NCBI GenBank assembly: GCA_951812645.1
Contig: CATOSM010000001.1
Span: forward strand, 413,560-477,559
Source of the DNA: an uncultured Candidatus Nitrosopumilus sp.
GTDB lineage: Archaea > Thermoproteota > Nitrososphaeria > Nitrososphaerales > Nitrosopumilaceae
Direction of reading: 5' to 3'
DNA: 64,000 nt
The notes beneath the pieces were generated by a model. The model made no database searches and was not told the DNA's origin. It saw nothing but the letters and a program-made list of their open reading frames with translations. The position numbers and the translations under genes are program-made. The stretch's first letter is position 1; the number at the start of each line of letters is the position of its first letter. This document shows, piece after piece, positions 33,444 through 42,247 of the stretch.

Positions 33444-34807
33444 GTAACATCACACCTGAGGAAATAAAACGAGAGTTTATCAAAAGCAAGATGGGAATTG
33501 TTGGAATTGCAATTCTCCTAATTCTCGTAACAGTTTCAATTATTGCGATGATTAGTATTCCTATAGAAACACTGCAAGGATGGAATAATCCAGGGAACTG
33601 GATTGCAAACCCCAAAGTAGCAATTCCAATATGGGTAAATATTTTCATGATAGATAAAATCCCAGAACACAAAACCCTCATCAGCCCAAATATTCAAAAT
33701 ATCTCAAAAGAGGGAGTAAATCTCACATCACATCAGTTTGGAGTGAATTTTGATTATGACGATTTCCCAAATGATTTCATCTATGAATTTACTGCAGAAT
33801 ATTCAGGTTCGCCATTGTTAGAAATGTCAGTAATACGGCCAGACGGGATGAAATTAGATTTACTTACAACGTCACTGCCGCAATCAAATGAAAAAATAAT
33901 TCACAGTGAACGAATTTTCTCCACAGATAAATCAATAAATAAAAATCTCATGTTGCAAGCAGAAAAATTTGATCATGCATTTGAAAGAATATCAGCTGAA
34001 GATATTGTTTTTTCTAAAATACAAACGAATAAGCCACTAAAGGGGAACTATATCTTTTCTATTGATATGTATGGGATAAATTCAGAAAACCAGATCACAG
34101 AGTCAAAACTCATCATCGGAGGCAAGGCGTTTGGAATGATGGGAACTGACGAATTACGAAGGGATTTGGCAGTAGGACTACTGTGGGGAACCCCACTTGC
34201 ATTATTCATAGGATTAGTAGTGTCAATTGTATCCGTAGTTGCAGGATTGCTCTATGGAGTGTATGCAGGATACAAAGGCAAAAAAACAGATGAAACAATG
34301 ATGAGATTCAATGATGTAATCTATGCATTGCCAGCTTTGCCATTTTTAATCATATTATCGGTGACAGTCAGTAGCAGCATATTTGTCATGGTAGGGTTTT
34401 TGATGATTTTTGGATGGGTAGGCATAGCCAAGGTTGCGAGAAGCATGTCGCTTCAAATCAAAACACGGGGATATGTGGATGCAGCAAATATGATGGGGCA
34501 AAAAGATTCCAAAATAATTCTCAAACATATTGTCCCGCAATTATTGCCATATGCCTTTGCAAGTATTGCAATTTCAGTTCCAGCAGCAATCACTACAGAA
34601 GCAGGGTTAAGTTTTCTAGGACTAGGAGATCCCACATTTCCGACATGGGGACAGATCTTGCATGATGCCAACACATTTGGAGCAGCAGCCAGAGGAATGT
34701 GGTGGTGGATTATGCCGCCAGGAATAATGATTGCAATAGCAGGATTAGCTTTTGTCTTTATTGGAAACGCACTTGATGCAATAGTTAATCCAAAATTAAA
34801 AAGATAG
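33440..34807 (+). CDS. ABC transporter permease, DppC-type with large extracytoplasmic insert
   Basis: 455 residues against about 300 for usual DppC subunits. TM1 (IVGIAILLILVTVSIIAMISI) is followed by an exposed domain of about 170 residues (NWIANPKVAIPIWVNIF...KLIIGGKAFGMMGTDELRRDL). Then the normal core: LALFIGLVVSIVSVVAGLLYGVYAG, ALPALPFLIILSVTV, the EAA loop GQKDSKIILKHIVPQ, and GLSFLGLGDPTFPTWG. It pairs with the DppB gene (4-base overlap). The extra domain sits where substrate binds in peptide or nickel uptake, so it could replace or assist a solute-binding protein. Confidence 0.88.
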   Translation: MSNITPEEIKREFIKSKMGIVGIAILLILVTVSIIAMISIPIETLQGWNNPGNWIANPKVAIPIWVNIFMIDKIPEHKTLISPNIQNISKEGVNLTSHQFGVNFDYDDFPNDFIYEFTAEYSGSPLLEMSVIRPDGMKLDLLTTSLPQSNEKIIHSERIFSTDKSINKNLMLQAEKFDHAFERISAEDIVFSKIQTNKPLKGNYIFSIDMYGINSENQITESKLIIGGKAFGMMGTDELRRDLAVGLLWGTPLALFIGLVVSIVSVVAGLLYGVYAGYKGKKTDETMMRFNDVIYALPALPFLIILSVTVSSSIFVMVGFLMIFGWVGIAKVARSMSLQIKTRGYVDAANMMGQKDSKIILKHIVPQLLPYAFASIAISVPAAITTEAGLSFLGLGDPTFPTWGQILHDANTFGAAARGMWWWIMPPGIMIAIAGLAFVFIGNALDAIVNPKLKR

Positions 34808-34809
34808 TA

Positions 34810-35127
34810 TCAAGAATCAAATTTTCTAATCAATCCAATAGCAGCATCATTCAATTTGATTGAATAACATGCCGAATTTTCAGTATTAATTGCAGCCAGA
34901 TTATTGGCAAATACCTTTTTGCTATGACCGCCTTCAGATGCTTTATCAGATTCATCAAAACAAATAGTCATTTGTTTCATGCTTTGATTATTTTTCAAAA
35001 GAAAGGATATGAATTTTTGATAGTTATCAGTGTCAACCCAATCAATGTTTTTTTCTTTACTTAATCCAATCCAGACTTCAATAGAATTTTGATATAGAAC
35101 TTTTTTTCTTAACTCTTCTAATGTCAT
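34810..35127 (-). CDS. Hypothetical protein, 105 residues
   Basis: MTLEELRKKVLYQNSIEVWIGLSKEKNIDWVDTDNYQKFISFL, a mixed alpha/beta soluble protein. No motif known to me. First in order after the permeases but on the opposite strand, and 10 bases from the membrane zinc-ribbon gene upstream, so the minus-strand genes 34810-37265 may be one transcript. Confidence 0.65.
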   Translation of the reverse strand: MTLEELRKKVLYQNSIEVWIGLSKEKNIDWVDTDNYQKFISFLLKNNQSMKQMTICFDESDKASEGGHSKKVFANNLAAINTENSACYSIKLNDAAIGLIRKFDS

Positions 35128-35137
35128 GTTAAATCAT

Positions 35138-35518
35138 CTAAAAATCCGCACGTTGCATTTTGGAACCACATCGTGGACAAGTGCCGCCTTTGTGCTTATT
35201 ATTACAAACAAGACAGACATAGCGTACACCACCTGCATTTCCTTGTGAACCCATTCCAAAGAATCCACCACCGATTCCAGAACCACTTCCATAATTGCCC
35301 ATATTACGCATTTGACGTCTTCGCATAATCATTGGAAGTAAGATGAAAATTGCCATTACTGCACCCATACTAAAGTACCATGGAACACCGAGCATTCCAA
35401 GACCTATCTGTAAACCAATACCAAATACCAAAGAAGCACCTACAAAAATATAATACCTTTTGAGCTGAGGATTCAATTCACTCAAAGTATTCTTAAAGCG
35501 GTTATAAAGTTTCTTCAA
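35138..35518 (-). CDS. Membrane protein with C-terminal zinc ribbon
   Basis: 126 residues. Basic N-terminus, two membrane helices (YYIFVGASLVFGIGLQIGLGML and WYFSMGAVMAIFILLPMIM), a Gly-rich linker (GNYGSGSGIGGGFFGMGSQG), and a four-cysteine ribbon VCLVCNNKHKGGTCPRCGSK facing the cytoplasm by the positive-inside rule. Directly upstream is a JAMM gene. The pairing suggests membrane recruitment of a partner. Confidence 0.7.
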   Translation of the reverse strand: MKKLYNRFKNTLSELNPQLKRYYIFVGASLVFGIGLQIGLGMLGVPWYFSMGAVMAIFILLPMIMRRRQMRNMGNYGSGSGIGGGFFGMGSQGNAGGVRYVCLVCNNKHKGGTCPRCGSKMQRADF

Positions 35519-35554
35519 CTTTGAACAAAGAAATTAGCATTAGTTTTCAGAATA

Positions 35555-35953
35555 TCATTCAATTGAGAGAGGAATAGAATTTCCATTACTATCCCATGCA
35601 AAAATAGAATCATCATCATAGGGGGATTTAACAATCACTGAAACCAAGCCAAAGAAATTATGTAAGTCAGTGACGGATGGTTCTGCAGAACCGCTAGGAT
35701 GAGAATGAACTATTCCAACATAACTCATATCAAAAGGTAAGAAAGAATGCGGAAAACCTGCAAAAGTAGGACCAGTTTCGCTAAATGGAGGAATTACAAG
35801 TCCATCTATTTTGATTTCACCATTTTTTGATTTTCCCTTTAAAATCAAAATCCCTTCATTAGGATGCTTCATCTGACAAAAAGACAAGATGCTATCAAGG
35901 ACATCTTTTTTTAACAAAACCCTACGTTCAAATTTTTTTCTTTTGAACAACAT
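35555..35953 (-). CDS. JAMM/MPN-domain metalloprotease-like protein
   Basis: 132 residues. The catalytic set is complete: E33 (NEGIL), H83 and H85 (HSHP), S93 and D96 in SVTDLHNFF. JAMM proteases cleave isopeptide bonds; archaeal ones (HvJAMM1) remove SAMP, ubiquitin-like modifiers. No ubiquitin-like or E1 gene is in the window. Neighbours are a membrane zinc-ribbon protein and a coiled-coil protein on the same strand. Confidence 0.85.
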   Translation of the reverse strand: MLFKRKKFERRVLLKKDVLDSILSFCQMKHPNEGILILKGKSKNGEIKIDGLVIPPFSETGPTFAGFPHSFLPFDMSYVGIVHSHPSGSAEPSVTDLHNFFGLVSVIVKSPYDDDSIFAWDSNGNSIPLSIE

Positions 35954-35984
35954 AAAAAGACTCCATCTTGGAGCTAATTTAATT

Positions 35985-37265
35985 TTAAGATACTAAAACG
36001 CTGTATCTAGTATTTGAGAATTCTCTTAGTTTTAGTTCAATTTCAGATACCAGTTGAGGAATTATAGAATCGATTTCATCAATTTCACCTTGAAAATTTT
36101 CAGATTTCATCTTTAATTCGTCATTTAATGATAGATTCTTTGCAAGATCGGATTCTAAAGAAATCAGATCAGAGGGCATCAAAGAATCAACGTCATTTTG
36201 AAGTTCTTGATATTTTTGATGATAGTCTGAAATCTGTTTTACAAAGACATCTAGGGATTCTTCAGTTTCAGTTATTTGTACAGATGTCTTACTCACGTCC
36301 TTTACGGAGATAGAGCCAGAAGTGATGCCTTTTCGAACGTTTTCAAGAATGACAATTATCGAATCTTTATTCTCTGAAGTTAGCACGTCAAAGGGTTCAG
36401 ACACCAAACTAGATAGAATATTTTTTTGATCTTTATCTAAAGAAGACGCATATTCATACCTACCCAGTGGTCGAGATATCTTTGTAAATTGTGTATTAAT
36501 TTGATTTTTGATTTTTGATTTTTGATTTGCAAATTCATCCAAGGTTTGCTTCAATGAAGTATATTTAGAATAACTTTCAGAAGATTTAATCTCATCAACA
36601 GATGATTGAATTGAGGATATTTTGGCATCAAGAGAAGATAAATGATCATCAGTTTCTGTAATTTTTTGGGATTTTTCTTGACGTGAACTAGTCAAGCTAT
36701 GAATTTGTTTTATGGAATCAAGGATTTCCTTAGAAAGTGATTGTGTAGAATCAAAATTTTTAAGTAATTTACGGATTTCAGCATGATTGGAATTCATAAC
36801 CTCAAGATTTTCTTTCAATTGTGATGCATATTTTTTGGCAAAAATATGAATTACTCTTGTTTGCCGTCCTAACACATCGCCTACTTTTTTGAGAAGGTTA
36901 TTCAATGCAGAGTTTAATTTTTTGGCATCATCAAAAGAAGAAATTTTTGGTAATGAAACAACATCTTTTTTGATTACATCTATGACCTGTTTTTTACCTC
37001 GAACTACAATAATGGCCAAGTGTTTGTCAATGTCATCTATGCTGAGATTGTCTTTTTCAAGCAGGTTACCAATTTTCGTCAAATCACCAATTAGGGGTTC
37101 AGTATTATTTCTCAGATTGTTAATTTCAGCCAAAGTTTGAGTCTCACGTAGAATACCAAGATCAGAGACGATTTTGGGAACATCTGAAAGATGGATTTCT
37201 TTATTCTGAGGAATTTCTTCGACAGGCTTCTTCTCTTGTTTCCTTTTACCCCATCCAAAGACCAT
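35985..37265 (-). CDS. Long coiled-coil protein
   Basis: 426 residues from MVFGWGKRKQEKKPVEE; the longer frame to 37358 is not codon-like and would overlap the SRPBCC gene's promoter. A basic start, then almost unbroken coiled coil (NHAEIRKLLKNFDSTQS..., SSLDAKISSIQSSVDEIKSS, QNDVDSLMPSDLISLESDLAKNL). No ATPase motif, so it is not an SMC itself. Probably structural or a scaffold. Coiled-coil archaeal proteins of this type have no fixed name. Confidence 0.7.
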   Translation of the reverse strand: MVFGWGKRKQEKKPVEEIPQNKEIHLSDVPKIVSDLGILRETQTLAEINNLRNNTEPLIGDLTKIGNLLEKDNLSIDDIDKHLAIIVVRGKKQVIDVIKKDVVSLPKISSFDDAKKLNSALNNLLKKVGDVLGRQTRVIHIFAKKYASQLKENLEVMNSNHAEIRKLLKNFDSTQSLSKEILDSIKQIHSLTSSRQEKSQKITETDDHLSSLDAKISSIQSSVDEIKSSESYSKYTSLKQTLDEFANQKSKIKNQINTQFTKISRPLGRYEYASSLDKDQKNILSSLVSEPFDVLTSENKDSIIVILENVRKGITSGSISVKDVSKTSVQITETEESLDVFVKQISDYHQKYQELQNDVDSLMPSDLISLESDLAKNLSLNDELKMKSENFQGEIDEIDSIIPQLVSEIELKLREFSNTRYSVLVS

Positions 37266-37369
37266 TTGATTTCTTTCTTTTTTGGGGATTAAAAATTGTT
37301 GTACGCTAAAATTTAAAACCCATTTAATTTCTAGAAAAACACATGATGAAAAAATCATACCATACAGGC

Positions 37370-37795
37370 ATGGTAAAGAAAACTATCAAAATTAAAGCAT
37401 CAAAAGACAAAGTATGGAAAAAAATTAGCAATATTGGAGGATTGCCTACATGGGTAGTAGATGTTACAAAAACAATCTACCTCTCAAAGAAGAAAAGAGG
37501 TGTAGGAACAGTGAGATTAATTACATTTGAAGATGGAAATAAAATTGAAGAACATGTTGTAGCGTGGGAAAATGAAAAATATTTCACATACATTGCAACT
37601 GAAGGATTACCGCTCAGAGCATATGTTGCAACAATTTCAATGAATGTGAAGGCAAAAAATCTAGTAGAATTAGCATGGCAATCATATCTGAACAGCCAAA
37701 AAATGTCTGAAAAAGAATTCATTGATTTTGTTGTATTTATGGGAGCATTTTATGATGCCTCATTAGAAAATCTCAAAGCAACATTAGAAAAATAA
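37370..37795 (+). CDS. SRPBCC (START-like) domain protein
   Basis: 141 residues from MVKKTIKIKASKDKVWKKISNIGGLPTWV, the polyketide-cyclase-like N-terminus of SRPBCC folds, then GVGTVRLITFEDGNKIEEHVVAW and a long C-terminal helix (SEKEFIDFVVFMGAFYDASLENLK). These domains make a hydrophobic pocket for lipids or ring compounds. Ligand unknown. The preceding in-frame ATG at 37343 is close to the divergent coiled-coil start and less likely. Confidence 0.8.
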   Translation: MVKKTIKIKASKDKVWKKISNIGGLPTWVVDVTKTIYLSKKKRGVGTVRLITFEDGNKIEEHVVAWENEKYFTYIATEGLPLRAYVATISMNVKAKNLVELAWQSYLNSQKMSEKEFIDFVVFMGAFYDASLENLKATLEK

Positions 37796-37848
37796 TACTA
37801 GGGAATTTTTAGGTCAAAATCTAAATACGATAAATCAGAAAAAAAATC

Positions 37849-38193
37849 ATGAGTGATATGAGATTTATCATAGGAGGAATTGCGTTAATTTTTGTAGGAT
37901 TTATCATTCTAGGAGGGTTTGGAGATAACTATCAAGCAGCGACTTTGGAATCAAATGAATTTGGAACATGTTATGAATATTCAGATGATGCACCACCAAA
38001 AGAAATCAACTGTTCATTTAAGATATTTGATCAGACCATATTCTTTGGATTAGTTATCGGGTTTATTGCAGGAGGAATAATCTGCTTAGTCAAGGGAGCA
38101 AAAGGAGGCTGGGACAACAAAGTAAAACCAGAAGACATTGTAGGTCCAGGCAATAATCAAAATAATAATTCAGATGATCAAGACAAGCGTTAA
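37849..38193 (+). CDS. Two-helix membrane protein
   Basis: 114 residues. MRFIIGGIALIFVGFIILGGF and TIFFGLVIGFIAGGIICLVKG flank a loop with two cysteines (TCYEYSDDAPPKEINCSF) that should face outward and could be disulfide-bonded. C-terminal Asn/Asp-rich tail. It ends sharing TTAA with a convergent microprotein gene. Confidence 0.7.
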   Translation: MSDMRFIIGGIALIFVGFIILGGFGDNYQAATLESNEFGTCYEYSDDAPPKEINCSFKIFDQTIFFGLVIGFIAGGIICLVKGAKGGWDNKVKPEDIVGPGNNQNNNSDDQDKR

Positions 38194-38276
38194 TCTTGTT
38201 TTTTTGATTTTAATTTTTCATATTCTTCAGGATTATCATTTTCTAATCTTTGATAATATACTTCTTCATATGGCAT
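38190..38276 (-). CDS. 28-residue acidic microprotein
   Basis: MPYEEVYYQRLENDNPEEYEKLKSKKQD. Clean ATG start and TAA stop, amphipathic helix, rich in E and Y. Tail-to-tail with the membrane-protein gene, sharing the TTAA stop. Very short, so translation is not proven, but the composition is protein-like and there are no rare codons. Confidence 0.45.
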   Translation of the reverse strand: MPYEEVYYQRLENDNPEEYEKLKSKKQD

Positions 38277-38359
38277 TTTTTCTCAGTATTACATTACAAA
38301 ATTTACATTTAAGCTTGAAGAATAATTTGCACTGCTACAGGCATGAATATCTCTAAAGA

Positions 38360-38740
38360 CTAGGATTCAGATTCAATGATATTTTTCATGGAAGTGAACA
38401 ATTCATTAATTTCAGTGACACGTTGATCAAATTGCTCATCGGTAATCTCATCTGGTTTATTCAGTGTGATTACCACTTCAGATACATCACCATTTGAAAC
38501 TATTCGCATAGGTACGTCCCAAGAAGACTCTTCATCAACATATTGATGATCTAAAATACCCAAAGATTTGTTTTCGTTAAATTTTAGTTTAGATTTTCCA
38601 TGAGGTCCAGTAAAAGACCACCACCCAGAATCATTGATTTTTGCATCAGGCATCATTTTTGGAGGAATGTTCAATATTGCATCAAAAGCATCTCCAGTTT
38701 TCTTTGCCACAGTAACAGAAATTGTTCTAGACCTACTCAT
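38360..38740 (-). CDS. SRPBCC-like protein, 126 residues
   Basis: SRSRTISVTVAKKTGDAFDAILNIPPKMMPDAKI, then DSGWWSFTGPHGKSKLKFNENKSLGILDHQYV and a C-terminal helix QFDQRVTEINELFTSMKNIIE. The helix-grip pattern is that of SRPBCC. Second such protein within 1.5 kb. Ligand unknown. Confidence 0.7.
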   Translation of the reverse strand: MSRSRTISVTVAKKTGDAFDAILNIPPKMMPDAKINDSGWWSFTGPHGKSKLKFNENKSLGILDHQYVDEESSWDVPMRIVSNGDVSEVVITLNKPDEITDEQFDQRVTEINELFTSMKNIIESES

Positions 38741-38797
38741 AATAGATGACTTTGATGATGATTAAAAAGGATATAGTATTAGTATGAAGGATTACTA

Positions 38798-38977
38798 TTA
38801 TTGCTGGTTCAAAAATTCTTTTATTTTCTTGAGATTTGCAACGTTGGATTCATGAAACATAACCATTGATTCAGACAGAGAATTAGGTAAGACAGTTTTA
38901 AGATTATCCACCAATTCGTCACCACTAGCAATCATATTATCAATGAGTTTATCAATTTCATTTTTCTCATCAGCCAT
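38798..38977 (-). CDS. 59-residue helical protein
   Basis: MADEKNEIDKLIDNMIASGDELVDNLKTVLPNSLSESMVMFHESNVANLKKIKEFLNQQ. Good start context, typical codons, no cysteines. It lies 22 bases downstream of the RAM-domain gene on the same strand. Likely expressed; function unknown. Confidence 0.6.
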   Translation of the reverse strand: MADEKNEIDKLIDNMIASGDELVDNLKTVLPNSLSESMVMFHESNVANLKKIKEFLNQQ

Positions 38978-38999
38978 TGAAATTATGTATGGTCTAATC

Positions 39000-39233
39000 T
39001 TAATTATCTTTTTTTATCAGGGTAGCAGTGGAACGGACGTTTTTTAGTTTTTGAATATTCCGTGAAACAATTTCACGGACTTTTTCAAAATTTTCTGCTT
39101 GTAATTTAACCATCATATCATGAGTTCCAATGGTTTCAAAGACATCAACTACTTGTTCAAGTTCTTTTAGTTGCTCAACAATGTCAGCTTCTGCACCTAG
39201 TTCACAGTTTAGCATCACATATGCATCTGTCAT
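39000..39233 (-). CDS. Stand-alone RAM (Lrp/AsnC C-terminal) domain protein
   Basis: 77 residues: TDAYVMLNCELGAEADIVEQLKELEQVVDVFETIGTHDMMVKLQAENFEKVREIV. This is the ligand-binding half of an Lrp protein without the helix-turn-helix. Such proteins can form heteromeric rings with full Lrp regulators (one is at 15221) and sense amino acids. Same strand as the helical protein that follows. Confidence 0.85.
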   Translation of the reverse strand: MTDAYVMLNCELGAEADIVEQLKELEQVVDVFETIGTHDMMVKLQAENFEKVREIVSRNIQKLKNVRSTATLIKKDN

Positions 39234-39285
39234 GAACTAAACAATAATCAAACATTATTTAAAGATGGAGAATTTTAAGCAGAGC

Positions 39286-39939
39286 TCACCATGTAACGTG
39301 TACTAAATCTTTGAGATTTCGTCGGGGTTTTGGGAATTTGGTTTGTTTTGGATAACCAATACATAATACAGACGAAGGAGCAAGATCAGTTCCAATTGCA
39401 TCCATCACTTTTTGTTCGTCAAACATCCCAATCCAAATTGAACTTAATCCGAGAGCTTGAGCGGCCAATTGAGAATATCCCGCAGCCAATGTAGCATCTT
39501 GGATAGCAAATTTTTTCAAAATATCATCAGGGAAATCAAATTTTACTCTAGAAGGGTTTTTGCAAAAAACAAGTACAGCCGGAGCATCTACGTAAGGTTG
39601 TTTATTACAGGCTTCAACTAGTAATTTTTTCTTGTCTGGACTTTTAATGTAAAATATTTCGAATCCCTGAAAGTTGCCAGCAGTAGGTGCAGTATCAGCG
39701 GCTGCAATAATTTTATCAACTTTTGTAGTTTCTACAGGTTTATCCAAAAACTTTCGAGTAGAACGTCTCTTTGCCATGACAGCAAATAGATCAGTATCAA
39801 CAATTTCAGTTGGCCCAGATTTTAAAATAAAATCAAGCAGGTGATTTCCAATATCATGATCAAGAGTATCAGGCTTTTCCTGAGGCTCATAGCCTAAAGG
39901 ATAAATTTTTTCTTCTTTATTCTCAGAATCCACAAACAC
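39286..39939 (-). CDS. Nitroreductase-family flavoprotein
   Basis: 217 residues. FAVMAKRRSTRKFLDKPVETTKVDKIIAAADTAPTAGNFQGFEIFYI is the FMN-binding nitroreductase start (RRSTR, PTAGN). YSQLAAQALGLSSIWIGMF and VLCIGYPKQ follow. The first ~50 residues are a family-specific extension. Reduces nitro or quinone compounds using NAD(P)H. Substrate not predictable. Confidence 0.88.
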   Translation of the reverse strand: MFVDSENKEEKIYPLGYEPQEKPDTLDHDIGNHLLDFILKSGPTEIVDTDLFAVMAKRRSTRKFLDKPVETTKVDKIIAAADTAPTAGNFQGFEIFYIKSPDKKKLLVEACNKQPYVDAPAVLVFCKNPSRVKFDFPDDILKKFAIQDATLAAGYSQLAAQALGLSSIWIGMFDEQKVMDAIGTDLAPSSVLCIGYPKQTKFPKPRRNLKDLVHVTW

Positions 39940-39987
39940 AATACAAAAAATATCCTATTAAAGAATTGTAAATGCTAGATTAGGCAT

Positions 39988-40173
39988 TCATTCAGATTCA
40001 AATAAATCGCATCCAGAAGTACAAGGTTTGTTCATTACGCCTTCACATACACCTAAATCATTATGCATGATTCTGTGATGGCCGCAAATTTTACATTTTT
40101 CTCTAAAATGAGAAATCAACTCAGCATTGGAAATGCCAGATTGTTTGATTTTTGATTCAATTTCTTGAGACAT
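39988..40173 (-). CDS. 61-residue cysteine-rich protein
   Basis: MSQEIESKIKQSGISNAELISHFREKCKICGHHRIMHNDLGVCEGVMNKPCTSGCDLFESE. CKICGHH...C...C...C gives five cysteines and two histidines, enough for a zinc site. Role unknown. Confidence 0.6.
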   Translation of the reverse strand: MSQEIESKIKQSGISNAELISHFREKCKICGHHRIMHNDLGVCEGVMNKPCTSGCDLFESE

Positions 40174-40303
40174 GGTTATTTTTGTAAATTATGTTAGTTT
40201 AAACATTTTGAACCAAACAAATTCAGTATTTTTCACAATGCTAATTTAGCAGAAAAATCACATAATAGTATTGGAACAAGATTCTGATAAATATGAAACA
40301 ATA

Positions 40304-40450
40304 ATGATCGAATCAAAAGTTAGAGAAGGAGTTTTTCACAAAGTGATTAAAAATGTAGAAAGTGGAAAAGCTGTTTCTTGTTCTTGCAAATGTTGGAGTA
40401 AAGGAAAAAAGCCTTGTGTAGGCATGAGAACTATAGGTTATGAAAATTAA
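40304..40450 (+). CDS. 48-residue CxC-type protein (iron-binding zinc-finger-like)
   Basis: MIESKVREGVFHKVIKNVESGKAVSCSCKCWSKGKKPCVGMRTIGYEN. CSCKC with a later C resembles the CDGSH-like/CxC clusters but lacks the CDGSH histidine. Might bind metal. An ATG with AT-rich leader. Function unknown. Confidence 0.55.
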   Translation: MIESKVREGVFHKVIKNVESGKAVSCSCKCWSKGKKPCVGMRTIGYEN

Positions 40451-40527
40451 TTTTGACGCATTTTTCAAAAATTTTACGATTAGACTCTAGCTGTTTGGAT
40501 TATATTTTATAGAATATTAGAAAAAAC

Positions 40528-40686
40528 ATGCTTCCAAAAGGAGACATACCAGGAGAATGTATGGATTGTGGAGAACAGATCACATATTCTAAAAAATCAA
40601 TGCAAACCCATGCAGAACTTTTGAAAAAACACAGATGTCCAAAGTGTGGGAATTTTGCATTAAAAACTAAAAGTTCAAAAATTTAA
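40528..40686 (+). CDS. 52-residue zinc-ribbon protein
   Basis: MLPKGDIPGECMDCGEQITYSKKSMQTHAELLKKHRCPKCGNFALKTKSSKI. Two CxxC pairs (CMDC, CPKC) about 22 residues apart, a zinc ribbon. It ends 8 bases before the convergent tRNA-Ser gene. Confidence 0.65.
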   Translation: MLPKGDIPGECMDCGEQITYSKKSMQTHAELLKKHRCPKCGNFALKTKSSKI

Positions 40687-40693
40687 GGGTAAG

Positions 40694-40775
40694 CGCCGAG
40701 AGAGGGATTCGAACCCCCGCACGCTTGCGCGTAGCCGTTTTCGAGACGGCCGCCGTACTACTTGGCTATCTCGGC
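40694..40775 (-). tRNA. tRNA-Ser (anticodon CGA)
   Basis: Acceptor arms GCCGAGA and TCTCGGC pair perfectly. D arm GCCAAGTAGTACGGC, anticodon arm GCCGTCTCGAAAACGGC with loop CTCGAAA and anticodon CGA, a long variable arm TACGCGCAAGCGTGC typical of class II tRNAs, and T arm GGGGGTTCGAATCCCTC. Discriminator G, as for serine. CCA is not encoded. No intron. Confidence 0.95.
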
Positions 40776-40818
40776 ATCTATTCTGATATTCTCTCCATAA
40801 TAAAGCGAATTGGTTAAA

Positions 40819-41076
40819 TTACATAGAATCAATATCAAAGAGTTCGTCGCGGAATTTCTTTTTGATTTGATCTTTTGTTTTATTCCATTCTTCATCAGAT
40901 ACAGTATCTGTAAAAACAGAACGAAACCCATCAAAAGTATCATTATTAATTAATGAAATGATTTCTTGCCGTTCAGATTCAGAGAATCGAAGATATGAAA
41001 CAACTTTTGAAACAAGATTATCAGAATCATAGCTAATTTCAAAAATCTTATCTTCAATATGAGATGGGAAATTCAT
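40819..41076 (-). CDS. Hypothetical acidic protein, 85 residues
   Basis: [51 protein letters not shown]...[26 protein letters not shown]. No motif known to me; predicted all-helical, acidic. The start overlaps nothing, and FEN-1 begins 110 bases away on the other strand. Confidence 0.6.
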   Translation of the reverse strand: MNFPSHIEDKIFEISYDSDNLVSKVVSYLRFSESERQEIISLINNDTFDGFRSVFTDTVSDEEWNKTKDQIKKKFRDELFDIDSM

Positions 41077-41189
41077 TCCAACCAACAGGAGTTCATCTGC
41101 ATATTAAAATCGATTTCCAAACGATCACCCAATACATCGATCATCATTCAAAGACAAACACAAAATACCAGAAAACTCAAAGAAATATC

Positions 41190-42209
41190 ATGGGATTAAA
41201 TCTAAAAGAATTAGTCACTAGAGAGAAAACAACCCTTGACGCATTTTCAAATAAAGTAATAGCCATAGATGCCTATAATGCAATTTACCAGTTTTTAGCA
41301 AGTATACGAGGCCCAGACGGATTACAATTAACAGATGATGAAGGCAGAATCACTAGTCACCTTAGCGGATTACTGTACAGAAATGTCAATTTTTTATCAT
41401 TAGGAATTAAGCCAGTTTACGTTTTTGATGGCAAGCCACCCTCATTGAAAACAGCAGAAATTGAACGTCGAAAGCAAATCAAAAAAGACGCCACTGTGAA
41501 ATATGAAAAAGCGGTTGCAGAAGGAAATATGGCAGATGCCAGAAAATATGCACAACAAACAACTAGCATGAGAGATGGAATGGTTAAGGAATCAAAAGAA
41601 TTTTTAACATTTTTTGGAATTCCCTACATTGAAGCACCGTCAGAAGGAGAAGCAACTGCAGCTCATTTGACAAATACAGGACAAGCATATGCATCTGCAA
41701 GTCAGGATTATGATTCCATATTATGCGGTGCAAAAAGACTCGTTAGAAATTTTACAAGTAGTGGTAGAAGAAAAATTCCAAACAGAAATACGTACATCGA
41801 TGTAGTTCCAGAAATTATTGAAACACAAAAAGTATTAGAAGCAATTGAAGTGACACGAGAAGAATTAATTGATGTAGGGATTTTAATCGGTACTGATTTT
41901 AATCCAAATGGATTTGAAAGAATCGGACCAAAAACAGCATTAAAACTAATCAAACAGCATTCCAGATTAGAAGACATACCACAAATTCAAGAACATCTAG
42001 AAGAGATAGAGTTTGAGCAAATTCGAAAAATATTTCTAAATCCAGAAGTTGCAGACGTTGATGAAATCGTATTCAACGGTGTAGACAATGAAGGAATTAC
42101 AAAATATCTCAAAGAACGTAGTTTTTCAGAAGATAGAATTCAATCAACATTAAACAGACTGAAAAAAGCACTAGAAAAAAAGAGTCAAAATCTCGATCAA
42201 TGGTTTTAA
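41190..42209 (+). CDS. fen: Flap endonuclease 1
   Basis: 339 residues from [15 protein letters not shown]. The usual archaeal FEN-1: D27 ([10 protein letters not shown]), D in [35 protein letters not shown], then the helix-hairpin-helix region, and a PCNA-binding motif QNLDQWF at the extreme C-terminus. Cleaves 5' flaps in Okazaki-fragment processing. An upstream frame to 41064 adds no conserved residue. Confidence 0.96.
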   Translation: MGLNLKELVTREKTTLDAFSNKVIAIDAYNAIYQFLASIRGPDGLQLTDDEGRITSHLSGLLYRNVNFLSLGIKPVYVFDGKPPSLKTAEIERRKQIKKDATVKYEKAVAEGNMADARKYAQQTTSMRDGMVKESKEFLTFFGIPYIEAPSEGEATAAHLTNTGQAYASASQDYDSILCGAKRLVRNFTSSGRRKIPNRNTYIDVVPEIIETQKVLEAIEVTREELIDVGILIGTDFNPNGFERIGPKTALKLIKQHSRLEDIPQIQEHLEEIEFEQIRKIFLNPEVADVDEIVFNGVDNEGITKYLKERSFSEDRIQSTLNRLKKALEKKSQNLDQWF

Positions 42210-42247
42210 GATTTCAATTTAATAATTAGTCAATCCAATTCTAAAAA

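Noticed and set aside
40694-40775. tRNA-Ser as integration site of a mobile element
   Set aside because: No repeated 3' tRNA fragment, integrase gene or composition change is seen on either side.
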